Positions 1 to 11,051 of a stretch of DNA of 64,000 bases are shown here, in pieces; position 1 is the stretch's first letter, and the number at the start of each line of letters is the position of its first letter. Under the pieces are notes generated by a model that ran no database searches, was not told where the DNA came from, and saw only the letters and a list, made by a program, of their open reading frames with translations. The position numbers and the translations under genes are program-made. This stretch comes from Gammaproteobacteria bacterium (GTDB lineage: Bacteria; Pseudomonadota; Gammaproteobacteria; JAJFKG01), in assembly GCA_021773335.1 (NCBI GenBank), contig JAJFKG010000038.1, positions 1 to 64,000 of the forward strand, given 5' to 3'.

Positions 1-182
1 AAGATCCACCAGCTGAAGATCCACCAGCTGAAGATCCACCAGCTGAAGATCCACCAGCTGAAGATCCACCAGCTGAAGATCCACCAGCTGAAGATCCACC
101 AGCTGAAGATCCACCAGCTGAAGATCCACCTGCTGAAGATCCGCCTGCTGAAGATCCACCCGTTGAAGATCCACCGGTTGAG
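1..182 (+). repeat. 15-bp in-frame coding minisatellite in the RTX gene
   Basis: Eight identical copies of AAGATCCACCAGCTG run from position 1 to 120. Four degenerate copies follow, with substitutions in the Pro and Ala/Val codons. The unit is five codons and encodes Glu-Asp-Pro-Pro-Ala/Val, so changes in copy number would lengthen or shorten a proline/acid-rich linker without shifting the frame. The array is cut by the window edge, so its true length is unknown. Divergent versions of the same unit recur inside the gene near 727-790. Confidence 0.95.
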
Positions 183-1388
183 GATCCTCCGAATAATAAT
201 GTGAATACTGTTACTGGGACTGCTGCTGGCGAAGTATTATCGGGTACGCAAGAAGACGATTTGTTAATTGCGCTTGCCGGCAATGATCAGTTACATGGCC
301 ATGAAGGTAATGACAGTCTACAAGCCGGTGAGGGCAACGATTATTTACACGGTAATGCTGGCAACGATGAGCTTGATGGTGGTGTTGGCGATGATTATTT
401 ATACGGTAATATAGGTGATGACCGTATAACGGGAGGTCTCGGCAAAGATTTTATGGTGGGAGGTGAAGGTGCAGATATCTATGTTTACACGACGCTGAAT
501 GATTCAACCATTAACCAAGAAGATACCATTGAACGTTTCGAAGTTGGATCTGATAAGTTTGATTTATCTACTTTAACCATTCAATTTAGTGATTTATTAA
601 GGACTAAAGAGGCGGGCTTCACGTTTGTTCAAGCGAATAACAGCGATTTTTCTATTCGTATTGTGCATGATTATGCGTTGGCTGAAAGTGATTTCATCTT
701 CGGTGTCAGTGATAATCCTGAACCCCCGGTTGAAGCCCCCCCTGTCGAGGATCCACCTGCCGAGGATCCACCTGCCGAAGATCCACCTAACGATCCTGGT
801 GACAACTTGAATGTGATCAATGGCACGTCTAGCCCTGAAGCCTTGCATGGTACTGTAGCCGATGATCAGCTTAATGGCTTAGCCGGTAATGATGTGCTAC
901 ATGGCAACCTTGGTGACGATGAATTGAATGCAGGTGATGGCAGTGATTATTTACATGGCAATGACGGTCATGATGTATTAAATGGCGACAGTGGTAATGA
1001 CTACCTGCATGGTAATCTCGGTAATGATAGTTTGTTTGGGGGCGATGGTTATGACTTTTTATATGGTAACGACGGGGATGATGTATTGCTTGGCGGTCTC
1101 GGCAAAGACTTTCTCATGGGTGGTAGTGGCCAAGATGTTTATGTTTATCAATCGCTGAGTGATTCGACCTTAGCTGAACTTGATATCATTGAAAATTTTG
1201 TTGATGGCGAAGATAAAATTGATCTTTCTGCGTTAGGTATCGATGCTGATGATGTTCAGATTGAGCAAAGTGGTGGTGTGTTTAACGCGAGTGTCACAAA
1301 TACGGATTTCGCCATTCAATTTGTCGCGACGAGTTCGCTGACGTTGGATAGCTTCGTGTTTGTTGATAATGGCTCACAAGTGGGGTAG
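3..1388 (+). CDS. RTX calcium-binding secreted protein, 3' part
   Basis: The reading frame is open from the first bases of the window, so the start lies upstream. The GTG at 201 is an internal Val codon, not a start. The visible 461 codons hold an EDPPA-type repeat linker, a first RTX block (about 260-500), a second short EDPPA linker (about 727-795) and a second RTX block (about 840-1150). Each block has five or six glycine/aspartate nonapeptides (GNDxLHG, GDDYLYG) and ends in a similar motif with LGKDF and VY(V/T)Y followed by a DxFDLS-like segment. RTX nonapeptides bind calcium in beta-rolls and mark proteins exported by type I secretion, with the signal at the C-terminus. The two blocks look like an internal duplication. 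Any enzymatic or adhesive domain would be upstream and is not visible. Confidence 0.9.
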   Translation, partial: DPPAEDPPAEDPPAEDPPAEDPPAEDPPAEDPPAEDPPAEDPPAEDPPAEDPPVEDPPVEDPPNNNVNTVTGTAAGEVLSGTQEDDLLIALAGNDQLHGHEGNDSLQAGEGNDYLHGNAGNDELDGGVGDDYLYGNIGDDRITGGLGKDFMVGGEGADIYVYTTLNDSTINQEDTIERFEVGSDKFDLSTLTIQFSDLLRTKEAGFTFVQANNSDFSIRIVHDYALAESDFIFGVSDNPEPPVEAPPVEDPPAEDPPAEDPPNDPGDNLNVINGTSSPEALHGTVADDQLNGLAGNDVLHGNLGDDELNAGDGSDYLHGNDGHDVLNGDSGNDYLHGNLGNDSLFGGDGYDFLYGNDGDDVLLGGLGKDFLMGGSGQDVYVYQSLSDSTLAELDIIENFVDGEDKIDLSALGIDADDVQIEQSGGVFNASVTNTDFAIQFVATSSLTLDSFVFVDNGSQVG

Positions 1389-1458
1389 GCGTTAGCTAAT
1401 GCTGCTCTCGCCTGCCTGTGCCCTTTGGGTATGCCCTATGGGTACGCTTGGGTTAAAA

Positions 1459-1538
1459 GGCGATAGGCTATCGCCCTTATTGGTGCGCCACCTACGGTGG
1501 CGATTGATATGCTTCTGGGTTCCGCATTAAATGCGGAA
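1459..1538. repeat. Three consecutive perfect hairpins in the 1389-1717 gap
   Basis: The 329-bp gap after the RTX gene has no credible gene. It holds three back-to-back inverted repeats: an 8-bp stem with a 1-nt loop at 1459-1475 (GGCGATAG arm), a 7-bp stem with a 3-nt loop at 1486-1502 (CGCCACC arm) and an 8-bp stem with a TAA loop at 1520-1538 (TTCCGCAT arm). None is followed by a proper T-run, so they look more like a repeat cluster than a terminator. Similar clusters occur near 6.2 kb and 52.1 kb. Confidence 0.7.
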
Positions 1539-1717
1539 TGACGTGTTGTGCTGGAATCTCCAATACAGTGCCATTCTTAGCTGATGGTTTTATTAAGCTT
1601 TTTTTATAACTTTCGCGACGATTTGTCAGATCCGGGCTACGAGATAGAACATAACTACTTTATGCCAGTCTTATGCCATGATTCGGGTGATCGTTTCGCT
1701 ATTTTTTATGGGAAACG

Positions 1718-2182
1718 CTATTGCAAGTCCATCGTACACTGATCATTTACTGACGCATTTTTGATGGTGACGGCCAAGGTTTTTGAACTGTTAGGATCAA
1801 ACACATAAGATGTGCTTTTGTTGAGAGTGCAAGTAAATGTACCGTCAGATGGTTTGCAACCTGATTGCGTGTCACAAACCGGCGCCACCCAAAAAGCCGT
1901 TAACAAAGGGCCTTTGCATGGCATATAATTTATTGCAACTGCTTCACTTTCGCTTGGAGTTATGATGGCGTTTGGTAAGTTACTGCATAAGCTATCCGTT
2001 GAAAAAAGACCAGGCCCGGTCAAATTGTGTTGCTGCGCATCCTGGTTGATAAAGACAACCTTGCCAAACGTCTTAACGGCAGGTTCCGCATACAGCGTTT
2101 TTGGCACAAGTGCGAGAATGAGTAAGGTGCTCAATAATAAGGAAAACAGTTTTAAGAAATTATCTCTTTTTACACAAAACAT
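1718..2182 (-). CDS. Small secreted protein of unknown function
   Basis: This 154-aa protein is not recognised as a known family. Residues 1-32 form a clear Sec signal peptide: a basic N-terminus (KRDNFLK), a Leu-rich core and a likely cleavage site after LYA. The mature protein of about 120 residues contains six cysteines, which suggests disulfide bonds in the periplasm or outside the cell. It has no lipobox and no further membrane segment. The ATG at 2182 is preceded by a GGAGG site at good spacing, so the start is well supported. The gene converges on the RTX gene across the hairpin-rich gap. No function is proposed. Confidence 0.75.
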   Translation of the reverse strand: MFCVKRDNFLKLFSLLLSTLLILALVPKTLYAEPAVKTFGKVVFINQDAQQHNLTGPGLFSTDSLCSNLPNAIITPSESEAVAINYMPCKGPLLTAFWVAPVCDTQSGCKPSDGTFTCTLNKSTSYVFDPNSSKTLAVTIKNASVNDQCTMDLQ

Positions 2183-2324
2183 AATAGCCTCCAGTACATT
2201 ATGTTATCTTTATAGGGCATTTAACGTATAAACGCAAGAAAAGTGCCTCATTTAGAGGTGGCCGATGTGCTGGTATTATCTACCTGCTTGGGCCTAATCT
2301 GTTGTTTTTATAGGAGGATAGAGG

Positions 2325-3287
2325 TCAGGTATGAGGGGCATACGTAGCTAGCATTTGTTCAATTCGGGTCATGACGTCATCTGTTAGTTTTTCTTTGACG
2401 TTAACGGCATCTAAATTTTCATGCAATTGCGACATGCGCGTGGCGCCGGTTATGACGGTACTGACGTTAGGATTTTTCAAGCACCATGCCAGCGCTAGCT
2501 GCGCCATCTTGCACTCTAGTTCATCTGCTATGACTGTCAATTGCTTTACAATCTCGACCTGGCGTGCGAGGTCTTCAGGCACTAACCATTCTTCAGAAGC
2601 TAAACGACTATCTTGTGGGATACCATCATTGTATTTACCAGTTAAGATGCCAAATTGTAATGGGCTCCAAATCGTTGTGCCCATACCGTATTTTTCATAC
2701 AGTGATGCATATTCTTTCTCGACACGGGTACGATGCAGCATGTTGTATTGAGGCTGTTCCATGCTGGGAGGAATACAATGGAGTTCTTTCGCTGCCTGAT
2801 GAGCTTGTTCGATTTCTTCCGCACTCCATTCAGATGTGCCCCAGTAAAAAGCCAAGCCGCTACGCACGAGATAGTCCATCGCTAGCACGGTTTCTTCGAT
2901 TGGGGTTTCCGGATCAGGGCGGTGGCAATACAGCAGATCAACGTAATCGAGATCCATACGTTCAAGTGAGTTATAGGTGCCTTCGATTAAGTGTTTACGT
3001 GATAAACCTTTGCCATTGGGATTGTCATCGCCAATACCGAAGAAAATTTTAGTCGAAATTACCAGATCTTCACGGCGAAAATCACGCAAGGCTTCACCCA
3101 TGATTTTTTCGGATTCACCATCTGCATAGACTTCAGCATTATCAAAAAAATTAATGCCGTTCTCAAAGGCTTCGCGCATTAGCGCACGGGCTTCGCGTAA
3201 GCCGATCTGCTTGGAAAAAGTTACCCAAGAGCCAAAAGACAGTTCGCTGACGCGAATGCCCGCTTTACCTAAGCGTTTGTATTCCAT
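2325..3287 (-). CDS. Aldo/keto reductase, Kv-beta-like (AKR6-type)
   Basis: This 320-aa cytosolic NADPH-dependent oxidoreductase has the full aldo/keto reductase tetrad: Asp49, Tyr54, Lys80 and His122 (motifs FDNAEVYADG, STK, YCHRPDP). The stretches GKGLSRKHL, RPDPETPIEETV, YWGTSEW and WSPLQFGILTGKY are typical of the voltage-gated potassium channel beta-subunit group and its bacterial relatives, which reduce small aldehydes and ketones. Length is normal for the family. The ATG at 3287 follows an AGGAGG site by about 9 bases. The gene stands alone and diverges from the helicase gene; the substrate cannot be inferred. Confidence 0.9.
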   Translation of the reverse strand: MEYKRLGKAGIRVSELSFGSWVTFSKQIGLREARALMREAFENGINFFDNAEVYADGESEKIMGEALRDFRREDLVISTKIFFGIGDDNPNGKGLSRKHLIEGTYNSLERMDLDYVDLLYCHRPDPETPIEETVLAMDYLVRSGLAFYWGTSEWSAEEIEQAHQAAKELHCIPPSMEQPQYNMLHRTRVEKEYASLYEKYGMGTTIWSPLQFGILTGKYNDGIPQDSRLASEEWLVPEDLARQVEIVKQLTVIADELECKMAQLALAWCLKNPNVSTVITGATRMSQLHENLDAVNVKEKLTDDVMTRIEQMLATYAPHT

Positions 3288-3502
3288 TTACTTGGCCTCC
3301 TGAGCTGCTTTTAAACCGCGGCGGAATTGTAACACGAGTTTGTTTTTGCCGATAATTTCGGGGTTTAATTTGAGTCATTTTAGCGATGTTGATAAAGGTG
3401 TAGTTGCTGTTGGGCTTAAAGCGGTTTGGTTGGAGCCATCGGCCACCTGATTTTTTATATAACCCATTGTTTTAATTGATATTTATTAATTTTGTTTAGC
3501 GC

Positions 3503-3531
3503 ATGACATCTTGCCCGCTTAGCTGTATAAT
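3503..3531 (+). promoter_or_regulatory. Predicted sigma-70 promoter of the DEAD-box helicase gene
   Basis: In the 3288-3639 gap, ATGACA (3503-3508) and a perfect TATAAT (3526-3531) are separated by 17 bp. Transcription would start near 3538 and give a leader of about 100 nt before the helicase start codon. Long 5' leaders are common for cold-shock helicase mRNAs. The rest of the gap shows nothing else recognisable. Confidence 0.6.
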
Positions 3532-3639
3532 CCGTGCTCGATTAATAGACTATCAATTTAAAACCGCATTCCCTACCTTCTATCCAAGTGTTGTAGCGAT
3601 CTCTCAGGGTAAGCAGGCGAATAACGAGAGAACGTATAT

Positions 3640-5214
3640 ATGTCATCAGAAACAGTTTCATTCGAGGAGCTTGGGTTACCTAAGTTCTTGTTATCATCAT
3701 TAAACGAGTTGGGTTATGAAGTCCCGACGCCGATTCAACAACGCAGTATTCCCATCCTAATGCAGGGCGAGGATTTATTGGCGCAAGCACAAACTGGCAC
3801 CGGTAAGACGGCCGCGTTTGCCTTACCGATTCTCGCGCATTTAGACTTAGCGATAAAAAAACCCCAAGCCCTAGTAATTGCGCCTACGCGTGAGTTAGCC
3901 ATCCAAGTGGCTGAAGCTTTTCAAAGTTATGCCAAGCACATGAAAGGTTTTCATGTGGCACCGATTTATGGTGGCCAAGATTATCGTACGCAATTACGCG
4001 CGTTAAAACGCGGCAGTCATGTGATTGTTGGTACGCCAGGGCGAGTGATGGACCATATTGAACGTGGTTCTTTGCGTTTAGATGCGATTACTAGTGTTGT
4101 GCTTGATGAAGCCGACGAAATGCTCAAAATGGGGTTTATTGATGATATCGAATGGATACTTGAGAAAGTTCCCAGTGAACATCGGACCGGCTTATTCTCC
4201 GCGACACTACCAGCGTCAATCCAAAAGATTGCTAAACGTTATTTGAAAAATGCACAAAAAATCCAGATTGCCCCAGCTAAAAACACGGTGGCGGCGATTG
4301 AACAATTTTATGCGTGTATTCCTGGTAATCAAAAGCTAGATATGTTGACGCGCTTTCTTGAAGTTGAAGATATCCAAGCCGCGATTATATTTGCACGCAC
4401 GAAAACGAGTTCAGCCGAACTTGCCGAAAAATTGCAAGCGCGCGGCTATGCGGCGGCGGCTTTAAACGGCGATATGAAACAATCTTTGCGTGAAAAAGTC
4501 ATTGGTCGCATTAAAAAGGGTGAGCTAGACATTATCGTCGCGACAGATGTCGCTGCACGTGGGATTGACGTCGAACGCATCAGTCACGTGATTAACTATG
4601 ATATGGCACACGATGTGGAATCTTATATCCACCGTATTGGTCGCACCGGGCGTGCTGGACGTACGGGCAAAGCGGTATTGTTTATCACCCCGCGTGAACA
4701 ACGCTTATTGCGGGATATTGAACGTCATACCAAGATTGAATTGAAAAAACTAGCACCACCTTCGCGTGAAGAAATGCGTGAAAAACGCAATCGTGATTTA
4801 ACGGAAAAAGTGGTTGGTGTGATCAGTAAAAGTAAAAAGCTCGGGCCTTATCGTGACATGATAAAAGCTATCATCGAACAAGAAGAATGCGAACCCAGTG
4901 ATATCGCCGCAGCCTTAGCGTATCTATTGCAACAAGGTAATCCCTTGCCCAGCGATGAAATTCGCAGCGTCAAACCCGATCGTGAACGTTCCCGTTCGCG
5001 CGATAGAAAAGGCTCTTTCGATGGCCGTAAGCGTTCAGGCTCACGACGTAGTAATAGTGAAGAGCGTTCACGGCGCAGTAGCAATAGTAGTGAAGGGGGC
5101 TCACGTCGTCCGAAACGCAAAGAGGATTCGGAACGATCAAGCACGCGCAGAAAACCCAACCCTAAGAAGCCATCGGCCAGCAAGAAACCCAATAGAAAAC
5201 GCAACCCACGTTAA
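3640..5214 (+). CDS. deaD: DEAD-box ATP-dependent RNA helicase (DeaD/CsdA type)
   Basis: This 524-aa RNA helicase would act in ribosome assembly and mRNA unwinding, especially in the cold. All core motifs are present: the Q motif near residues 8-30, Walker A AQTGTGKT, PTRELA, TPGR, DEAD, SAT, VATDVAARGIDV and HRIGRTGRAG. After the helicase core comes a DeaD-type helical region with LAPPSREEMREKRNRDL. The usual DbpA-like RNA-binding domain of DeaD is missing. The last 75 or so residues are instead a low-complexity Arg/Ser/Lys tail with RS dipeptides, presumably a non-specific RNA-binding extension. E. coli DeaD is about 629 aa, so the difference is at the C-terminus. A DeaD-like role is favoured over RhlE by the post-core region. 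Confidence 0.92.
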   Translation: MSSETVSFEELGLPKFLLSSLNELGYEVPTPIQQRSIPILMQGEDLLAQAQTGTGKTAAFALPILAHLDLAIKKPQALVIAPTRELAIQVAEAFQSYAKHMKGFHVAPIYGGQDYRTQLRALKRGSHVIVGTPGRVMDHIERGSLRLDAITSVVLDEADEMLKMGFIDDIEWILEKVPSEHRTGLFSATLPASIQKIAKRYLKNAQKIQIAPAKNTVAAIEQFYACIPGNQKLDMLTRFLEVEDIQAAIIFARTKTSSAELAEKLQARGYAAAALNGDMKQSLREKVIGRIKKGELDIIVATDVAARGIDVERISHVINYDMAHDVESYIHRIGRTGRAGRTGKAVLFITPREQRLLRDIERHTKIELKKLAPPSREEMREKRNRDLTEKVVGVISKSKKLGPYRDMIKAIIEQEECEPSDIAAALAYLLQQGNPLPSDEIRSVKPDRERSRSRDRKGSFDGRKRSGSRRSNSEERSRRSSNSSEGGSRRPKRKEDSERSSTRRKPNPKKPSASKKPNRKRNPR

Positions 5215-5280
5215 GCGATAAAAAGGCTGGTGCTGGGTTCGCTCAGCAAACTGTGTTACGCAGTATTTGCCCTGATTCTT

Positions 5281-5372
5281 GTAGCCTTGATAAGCACCGA
5301 AGGTGCGCATCAAGGAGCAGTGTTGGCTAATACATTTCCTTGATGCGCCGCTGCGCGGCTTATCAAGGCTAC
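5281..5372. repeat. REP/BIME element, CCTTGAT flavour
   Basis: The 5215-5665 gap holds no gene and is filled with three REP-type units. This one starts with GTAGCCTTGATAAGC and ends with the exact reverse complement. Inside, each half folds on its own because CCTTGAT pairs with ATCAAGG. The GTAG head followed by an imperfect palindrome is the hallmark of REP sequences mobilised by TnpA-REP (RAYT) enzymes. Confidence 0.85.
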
Positions 5373-5397
5373 CTTAGCATTTGTTCCTACGTAAGCC

Positions 5398-5487
5398 GTA
5401 GCCCGGATAAGCGCGGCACGCGCGTCATCCGGGGAGGTTGGGATTGCTGTTCCCGGATGACGTTGCTGCGCAACTTATCCGGGCTAC
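5398..5487. repeat. REP/BIME element, CCCGGAT flavour
   Basis: The left arm is GTAGCCCGGATAAGC and the right arm ends TTATCCGGGCTAC. Each half is itself a hairpin (CCCGGAT pairing with ATCCGGG). The architecture matches the neighbouring unit, but the core bases are different. The interior is identical to that of the next element, so the two are a recent local duplication with a period of about 112 bp. Confidence 0.85.
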
Positions 5488-5509
5488 ATCTGGCCTTGAC
5501 GCAGTAGCC

Positions 5510-5599
5510 GTAGCCTTGATAAGCGCGGCACGCGCGTCATCCGGGGAGGTTGGGATTGCTGTTCCCGGATGACGTTGCTGCGCAACTTATCCGAGCTAC
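5510..5599. repeat. Chimeric REP/BIME element
   Basis: The left arm is of the CCTTGAT type (GTAGCCTTGATAAGC), while the interior and right arm are of the CCCGGAT type and match the unit at 5398-5487 base for base, except for one change in the last arm (CCGAGC). The left hairpin therefore has two mismatched positions. This is what recombination or template switching between the two REP families would leave. Confidence 0.8.
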
Positions 5600-5665
5600 A
5601 TCTGAGCTTGACTAGAAGACAGTAGGCTACAAAACTCATTATGTTATGCATGTCAGTTAGATTGA

Positions 5666-6181
5666 CTAACTAAAGTTTTGCCAGTAATACTCTGCCAATT
5701 CACCTTTACTTTGTAGACATAATTTTTGTTTTACATTGTCTAAATAGTTGTAGACAGTTTTGGCTTTTAAATCTAGTTCTGCAGCAATTCCTTTTGCTGT
5801 TTTACCATGCGCTAATAACGAAAGACACTCAAGTTCCCTCTGAGATAAATGAGGAATGTTACCTATAACGTTGTCGTGCTTGATGCTTTGTAAAAATTGG
5901 TTTTTTGTTGCGTCGTCGATATTCTGAGTTTGTATCAGTTCAAATGCAGAAATAGCTTTATCGGGTTTCGGCTTAATCATATGCTTAAATGCGTCCAACA
6001 AAATTGAGTCATTACTTAGGCACTCGTCATAGAATGCAATAAATTTTTCCAACAAGTCAAAGTGTCGTAAATAAATTGAGTTCATATAATCATTTCCGGG
6101 CTCAGTTGCAAAATGATAAAAATTAGTTTCAGCAGCATTTGCCTGCACGATAGTAAACGTATGGTAAACACCGAATTTACA
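5666..6181 (-). pseudogene. 5'-truncated LuxR-type regulator
   Basis: The frame encodes a C-terminal LuxR-type helix-turn-helix (LSQRELECLSLLAHGKTAKGIA, then a recognition helix with KAKTVYNYL). Before it lies only the last third of the sensor domain seen in the two intact paralogues at 11.0 and 15.6 kb. The homologous frame extends upstream of the only candidate start (GTG at 6148) through CKFGVYHTFTIVQ to about 6181. There it runs into a GC-rich palindrome and reaches a stop at about 6212. No ATG is available and the first half of the sensor domain is gone. The gene therefore looks truncated by insertion of, or recombination at, the hairpin element. A short HTH-only protein from the GTG cannot be excluded. 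Confidence 0.75.
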
Positions 6182-6182
6182 G

Positions 6183-6330
6183 ACTGGTCCTGTCCCTCCA
6201 GGGGCAGGACCTTAAACTCATGGGTGCTTTAGCGCCCATTCATTATTGTCGTCGAGTGTACCCTGCGGGCATAACAAGGGCGCCCGCATTATGACGTCCC
6301 ACCCCTGGAGGGGATGGGACGAGTCTGCGT
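6183..6330. repeat. Cluster of GC-rich palindromes
   Basis: The 6182-6389 gap contains a long hairpin at about 6186-6211 (GGTCCTG paired with CAGGACC), a small one at about 6221-6239 (GGGTGCT with AGCGCCC) and a third at about 6295-6321 (GTCCCACCCCT arm). The GTCCCACCCC and GGGATGGGACGAG portion recurs in the tandem array at 52.13-52.25 kb, so this is a dispersed family. The first hairpin abuts the broken end of the luxR remnant. A fragment like the CCCGGAT REP interior (GCGCGTCA and CCGGGAGCAGC) follows at about 6330-6355. Confidence 0.7.
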
Positions 6331-6389
6331 GACACGCGCGTCAACCGGGAGCAGCAGTGATACTGAGGTGGGACAAATTCACGCAGCAA

Positions 6390-9877
<3,488 letters not shown>

Positions 9878-9892
9878 TTTTTTGCCTTTTTT

Positions 9893-9975
9893 GCAGAAAA
9901 TACAAGGTTATTTTATGCGTATTTTGCAGAAAATACAAGGTTACTTTGTGCGCATTCCGCAGAAAATACAAGGTT
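9893..9975 (-). repeat. Three 33-bp iterons upstream of the DUF4143 ATPase gene
   Basis: The 17-bp core GCAGAAAATACAAGGTT occurs at 9893-9909, 9926-9942 and 9959-9975 with a strict 33-bp period. The intervening 16 bp are also similar, so this is a tandem direct repeat rather than a CRISPR. Read on the minus strand, the copy nearest the gene ends about 15 bases before its start codon. The position fits an operator or mRNA-level autoregulatory site for the ATPase operon. Confidence 0.8.
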
Positions 9976-10009
9976 GTTGCTTGGTTTGCTCCGTGGCCAG
10001 CTAAGATGA

Positions 10010-10076
10010 TTTAGCCGTTTAGCTATGAAATGAAGCCTAAACAGCTAAGTTATTTTGAAATTTTTAGCCGTTTAGC
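10010..10076 (+). repeat. Pair of 14-bp direct repeats
   Basis: TTTAGCCGTTTAGC occurs at 10010-10023 and 10063-10076. Both copies are followed by a similar AT-GAA stretch, and a related CTAAACAGCTAA lies between them. The repeats precede the ATPase-like gene remnant at 10135-10290, in the same relation that the iterons have to the intact ATPase. They may be its leftover control region. Confidence 0.6.
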
Positions 10077-10134
10077 GATAGAATCTTGGCTTATTGGCTG
10101 TTGATTTGTATCTGGCGTCAATGTGATAGAGCAG

Positions 10135-10290
10135 ATGCAACGAAAAATTGATTTATTGCCGAACCCAAAAAATAAAACCATCCATAGAGTTCTTATTGCT
10201 AAAGAAGGTATTAATGTGGCTTTGCAGCGTAGACATTACTTTGATAATGTGATTACTATCGAGGATTTGTTTGATGAGCGCTTTTGGTGA
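10135..10290 (+). pseudogene. Possible C-terminal remnant of an ATPase gene
   Basis: This 51-codon frame encodes KIDLLPNPKNKTIHRVLIA, then YFDNVITIEDLF and a stop. The pattern of a hydrophobic strand, a short Gly-containing turn and a terminal NVITIEDLF-like segment resembles the C-terminal end of archaeal-type AAA ATPases that carry a nuclease-like domain. No Walker motifs are present, and the frame is closed 33 bases upstream of the ATG. The identification is tentative. It could also be a small unknown gene ahead of the cupin, whose likely start lies 16 bases downstream. Confidence 0.35.
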
Positions 10291-10306
10291 ACTTGAGAGA
10301 GAAATT

Positions 10307-10792
10307 ATGAAAAATAAAGTGAGTATTAATGACTTGGATTGGCAGGAAAGCTCGCATGGCGAGTTTGTTGTACGACGTAAATCGCTGAGTAATTCTGCTG
10401 GTGGTAAGAGGCTGGGAGCGAGTTTGTATGAACTTGCGCCAGGCAAAAAGGCTTTTCCCTTTCACTGCCATCACAATAATGAAGAAGCGGTTTTGGTGTT
10501 GCGTGGCAATGGTACTTTACGGCTACCCAATAAAACAATCGCTATTACCGAAAATGATTATATTGCATTACCTTGTGGACATGAACATGCACATCAAATT
10601 ATTAATACCTCAGAGGCAATGTTAAGCTACTTATGTATCTCAACTATGCAGTCGCCGGATGTAGTGGAGTATCCTGATTCGGATAAAATTGGTGTCATGA
10701 CAGGGAGTGCTCCAGGTGGTGCTAAGACAGCAGAGAGTTATAAAGCTTTTTTTCGTAAAGGAGCGGCTGTGCCTTATTTTGAAGGCGAATGA
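10307..10792 (+). CDS. Cupin-domain protein
   Basis: This 161-aa single-domain cupin has likely metal ligands His53 and His55, Glu59 or Glu60, and a histidine in GHEHAH (92-96). The conserved glycine turn RGNGTLRL lies between them. Relatives are small-molecule binding or isomerase-like proteins and the substrate cannot be told from sequence. The ATG at 10307 is preferred over the one at 10271 because a purine-rich GAGAGAGAA site precedes it and the protein then begins like its family. The gene sits among gene remnants: an ATPase fragment upstream and a dehydrogenase fragment directly downstream. Confidence 0.8.
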   Translation: MKNKVSINDLDWQESSHGEFVVRRKSLSNSAGGKRLGASLYELAPGKKAFPFHCHHNNEEAVLVLRGNGTLRLPNKTIAITENDYIALPCGHEHAHQIINTSEAMLSYLCISTMQSPDVVEYPDSDKIGVMTGSAPGGAKTAESYKAFFRKGAAVPYFEGE

Positions 10793-10793
10793 C

Positions 10794-10877
10794 ATACGCG
10801 CTAATAGCATTGCTCCCGATAAAGCGCATTGGATTACAGGCAAAGTGTTCGCGGTTGATGGTGGGCATGTGTTGTAA
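10794..10877 (+). pseudogene. C-terminal fragment of a short-chain dehydrogenase
   Basis: About 28 codons immediately after the cupin stop encode a typical classical SDR tail (APDKAHWITGKVFAVDGGH, then Val-Leu and a stop at 10875-10877). In intact SDRs this follows about 220 residues with the NAD(P)-binding GxxxGxG and the YxxxK motif, none of which is present. The fragment indicates that an SDR gene was deleted here, probably when the cupin gene took its present position. The remaining 174 bp to the next gene show nothing clear. Confidence 0.6.
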
Positions 10878-11051
10878 TAGGCTTATTAATAGTTTGATTT
10901 CAAATCAATAGCTTAGTGGTTTTTGATCCAAATTTATGCGCCAATTTCACGGTTTTGTTTGAAGGCTTGCGGGTAGTTTGGCTGACAATCGCATAAGCTT
11001 GTTGTAAAATCGAACGTCTATAGTGTCTAAACTATCAAGCAAGGCAACTTC

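Noticed and set aside
201..1388. A complete RTX gene starting at GTG 201
   Set aside because: The frame is open and coding (EDPPA repeats) upstream to the window edge and there is no ribosome site at 201.
3503..3703. A 66-codon leader peptide upstream of the helicase
   Set aside because: It starts inside the predicted -35, before the likely transcription start, and overlaps the helicase start out of frame. No ribosome site.
5215..5665. An insertion sequence in the repeat-rich gap
   Set aside because: No transposase frame and no single pair of terminal repeats; the sequence is explained by three REP units.
9893..9975. Short regularly spaced repeats as a CRISPR array
   Set aside because: The 16-bp intervals between copies are similar to each other and too short for spacers; only three units and no cas genes. 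It is a 33-bp tandem repeat.
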